Shown here in pieces: positions 59,456-64,000 of a DNA stretch of 64,000 nt. The stretch is from Stutzerimonas stutzeri RCH2. GTDB lineage: Bacteria; Pseudomonadota; Gammaproteobacteria; Pseudomonadales; Pseudomonadaceae. Where the stretch lies: positions 3,500,001-3,564,000 of the forward strand of contig NC_019936.1 in the NCBI RefSeq assembly GCF_000327065.1, given 5' to 3'. The stretch's first letter is position 1; the number at the start of each line of letters is the position of its first letter. Made by a program: the position numbers and the translations under genes. The notes under the pieces were generated by a model that saw nothing but the letters and a program-made list of their open reading frames with translations, did no database searches and was not told where the DNA came from.

Positions 59456-60073
59456 TCAGAGAACGTCCAGCAGCTCGACATCAAACACCAACGTGCTGTG
59501 CGGCGGGATGCTGCCGACGCCCTGAGCGCCATAGGCCAGCTCGCTAGGAACGTACAGGCGCCACTTGCTGCCGGCATTCATCAGCTGCAACGCTTCGGTC
59601 CAACCGGCGATCACACCGCCAACCGGGAACTCGGCAGGCTGGCCACGCTGATAGGAACTGTCAAAGACGCTGCCGTCGATCAGCGTGCCATGGTAGTGGG
59701 TACGTACGCTGTCCTCGCGGGACGGTTTGGCGCCCTCTCCAGTCGTCAGCACTTCGTATTGCAGACCCGACTCCAGCACGACCACACCTTCACGCTTGGC
59801 ATTCTCGACAAGGAAGGCACGACCTTCTGCTGCGGCCGCTTCGGCTTTCTGCTGCGCCTCGGCCTGCATGCGCTCGCGGATCACCGCGAAGCTGGCATTC
59901 AACGCTTCCGGGCTGACCTGGCTGGCGATGCCGGCGAAGGCATCACGGATGCCGGCGATGACTGCATCGAGGCTGACGCCCGGCGGGGGATTGTCACGCA
60001 GCTGGTCGCCCAGCTGGCGGCCGATGCCATAGCTCACGCGGGTTTCGTCAGTGGACAGGTTGAGGTCGGTCAT
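59456..60073 (-). CDS. fklB: FKBP-type peptidyl-prolyl isomerase FklB
   Basis: 205 residues: an N-terminal helical dimerisation part (about 1-95, MTDLNLSTDETRVSYGIGRQ) and a C-terminal FKBP domain with VRTHYHGTLIDGSVFDSSYQ, FPVGGVIAGWTEALQLMNAG and PSELAYGAQGVGSIPPHSTL (each 20 residues). No signal peptide is seen with the start at 60073, which has GGAG upstream. That suggests a cytoplasmic isomerase of the FklB (FKBP22) type. It is transcribed toward the small PA4570-like gene. Confidence 0.9.
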   Translation of the reverse strand: MTDLNLSTDETRVSYGIGRQLGDQLRDNPPPGVSLDAVIAGIRDAFAGIASQVSPEALNASFAVIRERMQAEAQQKAEAAAAEGRAFLVENAKREGVVVLESGLQYEVLTTGEGAKPSREDSVRTHYHGTLIDGSVFDSSYQRGQPAEFPVGGVIAGWTEALQLMNAGSKWRLYVPSELAYGAQGVGSIPPHSTLVFDVELLDVL

Positions 60074-60181
60074 GCCGGGCTCCGAGATGAAAAAAAGGTC
60101 GGCCAGCCTAGCACAGCTCAGCCGGGCGGACGCAGCGGCCTGCAAATCCAAAACAACCGATAGCAACCGCGACTCGAGCGC

Positions 60182-60319
60182 CTATCCCTTCCGACTACGC
60201 CGACAGCGCTCGGAGCAATACCGCACCTCATTCCAGCAGCGCGCCCACTTCTTTCGCCAGGCAAACGGCAAGCCGCACACAACACAGTACTTGAGCGGCA
60301 GCTCACCCTTCTTCTTCAC
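60182..60319 (-). CDS. DUF2256 mini-protein (45 residues) paired with cryptochrome gene
   Basis: A short gene starting GTG at 60319: it begins [20 protein letters not shown] and contains [19 protein letters not shown], ending RRSRKG. The CxxC...C...CxxxC cysteine arrangement suggests a zinc ribbon and matches DUF2256 (PF10013), a tiny family often found beside cryptochrome/photolyase genes. Its start overlaps the cryptochrome stop (GTGA), so translation is coupled. Role unknown; possibly a partner or regulator of the photolyase. Confidence 0.85.
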   Translation of the reverse strand: MKKKGELPLKYCVVCGLPFAWRKKWARCWNEVRYCSERCRRSRKG

Positions 60320-61851
60320 AGCGCATCACCGGCATCCAGTCGCGCCAGCAGGATCTCGCCGCGCTGCCACAACGCGCGCTGCTTGCTCTCTGCCATGCGC
60401 GCTAGGTTGCGATAGACCATTGTCATCCGCGGATTGACCCGCAGGAGCTCACGATGGCGCATGAGAAAGTGCCAGTACAACGCATTGAACGGACAGGCGT
60501 CATCGGTGGTGCTTTCACTCACCTTGTATGGACAATCCTGGCAGTAGTCGGACATCCGCCTGATGTACTGCCCGCTCGCACAATAGGGCTTGGAACCGAG
60601 ATAGCCGCCATCGGCATGCAGCACCATGCCCAGCACATTGGGCAGCTCCACCCAGTCGAACGCGTCCATGTACACCGCCAGATACCAGTCGCACAGCGCG
60701 GGCGGTGCGATGCCTGCAAGTAATGCGAAATTACCGGTCACCATCAGCCGCTGGATATGGTGCGCGTAGGCATGATCCAGCGTCTGCCCGATCACCTGAC
60801 GCATGCAGTTCATCCGGGTTTGCCCGCTCCAGTAGAACTCGGGCAGCGGCCTGGTATTCCCGAAAGCGTTGCGCTTTGCGTAATCCGGCATCCGTAACCA
60901 GTAGATGCCGCGCACATACTCCCGCCAACCGATCAGCTGACGAATGAAGCCCTCAGCCGCGTTCAGCGCGATGCGCCCCTGCCGGTAGGCCGCTTCGACG
61001 TCATCGCACAGCCGCCGCAGGTCAAGCAGGCCAACATTGAGCGCCGCACCGATGCGCGCATGAAACAAAAAGGGCTCGCCGCTGGCCATGGCGTCCTGGT
61101 AATCACCGAACGCCGCCAGGCCGAAATCGAGGAAATGCAACCAGAGTTGCTCCGCCTCCGCGTGGGTGACCGGGTAATCGAAGCCGTCGAGGCGACCGTA
61201 ATGATGCGCGAAGCGAGCCTGAACCAACGCCAGAACATCACGGGTAATGCTGTCAGCGGCGAAGCGCAGCACGATCGGGCCATGCAACCCGCGTGGCAAC
61301 GGCTTGCGGTTGTCCGCATCGAGATTCCACACCCCCCCCTCAGGCGCTCCATCCGGCTGCAGTAGCAGGCCGGTCTTTCGACGCATCTCGCGATAAAAGA
61401 ACTCCATGCGCAACTGCGGCTTGCCATGTGCCCAGCGTGCGAACTCACCGCGAGAACAGATGAAGCGTCGATCTTCGTGCCAGGTAATGGGCAGACCGCA
61501 GCCTTTCAACGCATGCTCGACGCGCCAATCACCGGTCTCGGTGACATGAATCGATTGCGGTCGCTGCAGCCTGGCGAAGCGGGTCAGCTCACCGGCCAGC
61601 GAACCGCTATTGGCGGGATCATCAAGCGCCACGTAATCCACCGACACCCCGCGCTGACGCAGCGCCTCGGCGAAGTGACGCATCGCGCTGAAGATGAAAG
61701 CAATCTTCTGCGGATGGTGCGGCACATGGCTGACCTCATCGGCCACTTCGGCAAGCAGGACCCGATCACGAGCCAGATCCAACCCCTCCAGGGCCGACAG
61801 ATCAAAGCTAAGCTGATCGCCAAGCACCAACCGCAGGGCAGCGATGCTCAT
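60316..61851 (-). CDS. FeS-type bacterial cryptochrome/(6-4) photolyase
   Basis: 511 residues: an N-terminal alpha/beta antenna domain starting [15 protein letters not shown] (PF04244) and a C-terminal FAD-binding helical domain with [19 protein letters not shown] and [17 protein letters not shown]. Four cysteines, Cys349, Cys437, Cys440 and Cys453 (TRMNCM, YCQDC, DDACPFN), fall where the 4Fe-4S ligands of Agrobacterium PhrB lie, so this belongs to the FeS-BCP class that repairs (6-4) photoproducts. It precedes the DUF2256 gene with a four-base overlap. CryB/PhrB-like; I assign no symbol. Confidence 0.88.
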   Translation of the reverse strand: MSIAALRLVLGDQLSFDLSALEGLDLARDRVLLAEVADEVSHVPHHPQKIAFIFSAMRHFAEALRQRGVSVDYVALDDPANSGSLAGELTRFARLQRPQSIHVTETGDWRVEHALKGCGLPITWHEDRRFICSRGEFARWAHGKPQLRMEFFYREMRRKTGLLLQPDGAPEGGVWNLDADNRKPLPRGLHGPIVLRFAADSITRDVLALVQARFAHHYGRLDGFDYPVTHAEAEQLWLHFLDFGLAAFGDYQDAMASGEPFLFHARIGAALNVGLLDLRRLCDDVEAAYRQGRIALNAAEGFIRQLIGWREYVRGIYWLRMPDYAKRNAFGNTRPLPEFYWSGQTRMNCMRQVIGQTLDHAYAHHIQRLMVTGNFALLAGIAPPALCDWYLAVYMDAFDWVELPNVLGMVLHADGGYLGSKPYCASGQYIRRMSDYCQDCPYKVSESTTDDACPFNALYWHFLMRHRELLRVNPRMTMVYRNLARMAESKQRALWQRGEILLARLDAGDAL

Positions 61852-61900
61852 CGGTCGCCCTCTTCACGCCAGCCGAACGGAACGCAGCAGCGAAGCGGCG

Positions 61901-62206
61901 TCACCAGTGCGAGCGCATGCCAATCGGCACACGCAGCGGCTCGCGAGCGCCCTCGGCCAGACCGCACATTTCATCGTAGGGCGATTGCTGCACCAGATGG
62001 AAAGGCAGCTCAGGCAACTCCCGCAGCAGGTCGCGGGCATGCTCCACCGAGCGCAGATGCCAGACCGCGCCACGCTCGTCGATCAGGCTATGGCGCTGGC
62101 CCTGCAGGTAAATGTCGAGAAGATAGATGCCGCCTTCGAGCGAAATCAGCTCGAGGGCGTCGATACGTCCAGCGGCGGCATGAGTCGCAAGGTCGTGAAG
62201 ATACAT
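61901..62206 (-). CDS. DUF6482 family small protein
   Basis: 101 residues, beginning MYLHDLATHAAAGRIDALEL, then LISLEGGIYLLDIYLQGQRH and a C-terminal RVPIGMRSHW. No signal peptide or membrane helix. It matches the PA4575-type family (DUF6482) of unknown function; the beta-strand-rich middle suggests a small compact fold. GGGAG precedes the ATG at 62206. A perfect 10+10 bp inverted repeat stands 25-54 bp upstream and probably controls it. Confidence 0.72.
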   Translation of the reverse strand: MYLHDLATHAAAGRIDALELISLEGGIYLLDIYLQGQRHSLIDERGAVWHLRSVEHARDLLRELPELPFHLVQQSPYDEMCGLAEGAREPLRVPIGMRSHW

Positions 62207-62230
62207 GGCAAGGCTCCCGTGAAAACCGCT

Positions 62231-62260
62231 ACAGAATATTGAACAAATAAAATATTCTGT
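62231..62260. promoter_or_regulatory. Perfect inverted repeat, probable operator of DUF6482 gene
   Basis: ACAGAATATT and AATATTCTGT are exact complements, separated by ten AT-rich bases. The 30-bp element begins 25 bp before the DUF6482 start codon, where a promoter is expected. The composition is unlike the GC-rich surroundings. I cannot assign the binding protein. Confidence 0.6.
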
Positions 62261-62290
62261 ACAGGATTTTTGTCCCTGCCACGAGATAAT

Positions 62291-62310
62291 CGCCGGCTTC
62301 TGAGCCGGCG
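62291..62310. terminator. Hairpin after UPF0114 gene
   Basis: CGCCGGCT / AGCCGGCG, an 8-bp perfect stem with loop TCTG, 16 bp beyond the UPF0114 stop on the minus strand. The run after it is AT-rich but not a U-run. Confidence 0.5.
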
Positions 62311-62325
62311 GGCAATGCGCTGCAA

Positions 62326-62814
62326 TCAGTGCTTGGTGATCTTGTCCATGTAGCCCATGGCAAACGCGGAAACTACGAATGTCAGGTGGATGATCACGTA
62401 CCACATAAGTTTGTCGCTATCGATCTGCTGCACGTCCATGAACATGCGTAGCAGATGGATGGAGGAAATCGCCACGATTGAGGCTGCGACCTTCAGCTTC
62501 AGTGAGCTGGAATCCATCTTGCCGAGCCAGTCGAGTTTTTCCTTGCCCTCGGCGACATCCAGCTGTGAAACGAAATTCTCGTAGCCGGAAATCATCACCA
62601 TCACCAGCAGCCCGCCGACCAGCGCCATGTCGATCAACGACAGCAGTGTCAGCACCAGATCCGCTTCGCTGATCGACAGGATCATCGGCAGGATATGGAA
62701 GATTTCCTGGAAGAACTTGATCGCAAGTGCCAGCAGGGCGAATGCCAGACCGAAGTAGATGGGAGCCAGCAGCCAGCGAGCGGCGTACATGGCATTTTCG
62801 AGGATGCGCTCCAT
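62326..62814 (-). CDS. UPF0114 family (YqhA-like) membrane protein
   Basis: 162 residues with four membrane helices (about 13-36, 54-76, 108-126, 137-155). The family pattern is clear: [40 protein letters not shown] and [14 protein letters not shown]0114 proteins are inner-membrane proteins of unknown function. The ATG at 62814 gives the family N-terminus [11 protein letters not shown]. It corresponds to PA4574 in P. aeruginosa. A DnaA-box-like site lies about 90 bp upstream of it. Confidence 0.85.
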   Translation of the reverse strand: MERILENAMYAARWLLAPIYFGLAFALLALAIKFFQEIFHILPMILSISEADLVLTLLSLIDMALVGGLLVMVMISGYENFVSQLDVAEGKEKLDWLGKMDSSSLKLKVAASIVAISSIHLLRMFMDVQQIDSDKLMWYVIIHLTFVVSAFAMGYMDKITKH

Positions 62815-62902
62815 GAGGATCTCACAGCGGAAAATGACAAAGGCGCGAGTATACGCAGCCCAGCCGGGCGCACCAAGGCAGGCCAAAGGCGCGCCACCCG
62901 CT

Positions 62903-62911
62903 TGTGGATAA
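62903..62911. promoter_or_regulatory. DnaA box
   Basis: TGTGGATAA is a perfect match to the DnaA box (reverse of TTATCCACA). It lies in the 157-bp gap between the UPF0114 and the small unknown gene. A single box in a GC-rich genome could be chance. Confidence 0.4.
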
Positions 62912-62971
62912 GACTTTCATCAGCAACGGCAAACCGCGCCAGCCCATGCGGCGGCCGGTGTAACCCGATGC

Positions 62972-63307
62972 TCAGGGGCGCGATTCCCACCCCGCCAGGA
63001 AGCGAGCCTGATTGGCATTCACCCGGCGCAACTCGGCCTGCATGTGCAGCTGCCAGATGGATGGATCATCCGACTCGCAGTAACCCTGCCCCATCAGGTT
63101 GTCCGCGATGGCGGCGAGCACCGATTCAGCCATGGCAGGCCCGTGGAATGGGCCCTGGACCTTGATCGCGGTGGGTTGCCCATCCGCCAGACCGGCTGCA
63201 CAGAGCAGCGTCCACAATCCATTACCACCGGCAAGCGGGCGTATGACGCATTCGATTCGGGTAACCAGGCCGAGGCACTGGCGATTCAGACAAAGCTTGT
63301 GCGGCAT
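62972..63307 (-). CDS. Conserved small protein of unknown function (PA4573-like)
   Basis: 111 residues. It starts MPHKLCLNRQCLGLVTRIEC, carries a middle segment RPLAGGNGLWTLLCAAGLAD, then IKVQGPFHGPAMAESVLAAI, and ends FLAGWESRP. Four cysteines in the first half could bind metal, but I recognise no named domain. ATG at 63307 is backed by GAGGA; the open frame continues far upstream only by chance through the Lon gene region. Gene order suggests it is the P. aeruginosa PA4573 equivalent. Function unknown. Confidence 0.65.
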   Translation of the reverse strand: MPHKLCLNRQCLGLVTRIECVIRPLAGGNGLWTLLCAAGLADGQPTAIKVQGPFHGPAMAESVLAAIADNLMGQGYCESDDPSIWQLHMQAELRRVNANQARFLAGWESRP

Positions 63308-63369
63308 GACGGCAGTCCTCGCGTCGGGCTGACGCGAGACATCCTGCGTGGATGTAGCGCGCAAGCCAG

Positions 63370-63404
63370 TTATCCCCTGAAGCTGTGGATAATCCTGTGG
63401 ATGG
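63370..63404. promoter_or_regulatory. Cluster of DnaA-box-like sites
   Basis: Within 35 bp: TTATCCCCT (63370-63378), TGTGGATAA (63384-63392, perfect) and TGTGGATGG (63396-63404). They lie in the intergenic region between the Lon-like gene and the small PA4573-like gene. Whether DnaA binds here cannot be told from sequence alone. Confidence 0.45.
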
Positions 63405-63479
63405 AGGGTGGATGCCCTCCTCCACTGCAGACCTGCCGCGCGCGCTATCGTTCCGTTCAAAAACCGTGCAATGGCGAGC

Positions 63480-64000
63480 TCAGCTAGCCCCTTCGGGGGC
63501 GGACGGCGCTTGCTCCAATGACGCTCCTGACTCGTTCTTCGCTTCTTCTTCCAGCTCGATTTCGGCGATGTCGCGCAACCGCTCGACCACCCGGGCGTTG
63601 ACACTGCCCTTGGGGAAATGCCCCTGGTCGTTGGCAGCGCCGACATCTTCACCCACCAGCAGTGACAGCGCCTCGTCCACCTGTTTTACAGCATAGACGT
63701 GGAATCGCTGCTGGCGCACCGCTTCGAGCACGCGCTCGTCGAGCATCAGCGTGGTGACGTTGGCGAACGGGATGATGACGCCTTGCTCGCCGGTCAATCC
63801 GCGGGCCTCGCAGAGGCGGAAGAATCCTTCGATCTTCTCGTTGACCCCGCCGACCGCCTGCACTTCGCCGAACTGGTTGATCGAACCGGTGATGGCGAAG
63901 CACTGTTTGAGCGGCGTGCGCGACAGAGCCGAGATCAGCGCGCAGCATTCGCCGAGCGAGGCACTGTCGCCATCGACATAGCCGTAGGACTGCTCCAGCG
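63480..64000 (-). CDS. Lon-like ATP-dependent protease (AAA/S16), C-terminal part only
   Basis: The visible 173 codons hold the end of an S16 protease domain: the nucleophile region YGYVDGDSASLGECCALISA (Ser in DSAS), the ITGSINQFGEVQAVGGVNEK stretch with the catalytic lysine, and GFFRLCEARGLTGEQGVIIP. The C-terminal tail is acidic and low complexity. The gene is cut by the window's right edge, so the ATPase part is not seen. It matches the LonB/YcbZ-like class (PA4576), a cytoplasmic quality-control protease distinct from Lon itself. Confidence 0.85.
   Translation of the reverse strand, partial: LEQSYGYVDGDSASLGECCALISALSRTPLKQCFAITGSINQFGEVQAVGGVNEKIEGFFRLCEARGLTGEQGVIIPFANVTTLMLDERVLEAVRQQRFHVYAVKQVDEALSLLVGEDVGAANDQGHFPKGSVNARVVERLRDIAEIELEEEAKNESGASLEQAPSAPEGAS

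Overview
The window is GC-rich, almost fully coding chromosomal DNA from a Pseudomonas-type gammaproteobacterium. Gene content and order (roxSR; piuA-piuC-Sel1; fimT-fimU-pilVWXY1-pilE next to ispH-fkpB-lspA-ileS-ribF-murJ-rpsT; rplU-rpmA-obgE-proB; ispB) match the Pseudomonadaceae. The P. stutzeri (Stutzerimonas) group is my best guess. I see no insertion sequence, integrase, CRISPR array, tRNA or rRNA gene, so this is mostly core genome. The more variable parts are an iron-uptake region and a lower-GC pilus operon.

1-5.5 kb: a bactofilin / coiled-coil membrane protein / M23 peptidase set that probably shapes the cell wall, an AEC transporter, the redox two-component system RoxSR, and a periplasmic SIMPL protein. 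5.6-18 kb: an iron region with three TonB-dependent receptors. The first has a strong Fur box and is followed by PepSY-membrane, DUF2271, DUF4198 and membrane-anchored flavodoxin-reductase genes, which together look like a split ferric-siderophore reductase. The third receptor (PiuA-like) is divergent from piuC and a Sel1 gene. 18-28.5 kb: speC, prfC, a DksA-like zinc-finger gene, and the fructose PTS operon fruB-fruK-fruA divergent from its repressor gene fruR, with a perfect palindromic operator between them.

28.5-38.5 kb: a MazG-like pyrophosphohydrolase overlapping cmoM, two tandem DUF4136 lipoproteins, small membrane proteins, a MATE exporter, speA with an SUI1/YciH gene, and thiO. 38.6-46 kb: the minor-pilin operon fimT-fimU-pilV-pilW-pilX-pilY1-pilE, tightly coupled by overlapping starts and stops and visibly richer in A+T than its flanks. 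46-58 kb: housekeeping genes for isoprenoids (ispH, ispB), lipoprotein maturation, translation (ileS, rpsT, rplU, rpmA), flavin synthesis, the lipid II flippase, proline synthesis and the GTPase Obg.

58-64 kb: a small gene with a strong Fur box, the FKBP isomerase FklB, an FeS-type cryptochrome/photolyase overlapping a 45-residue DUF2256 gene, a DUF6482 gene behind a 10+10 bp inverted repeat, a UPF0114 membrane protein, a small unknown protein, several DnaA-box-like sites, and the C-terminal end of a Lon-like protease running off the window.

I found no clearly new system. The best leads are the split PepSY/DUF2271/DUF4198/flavoreductase module, whose DUF4198 member is predicted to mature with an N-terminal histidine, the bactofilin-M23 module, and the inverted repeat at 62231-62260.
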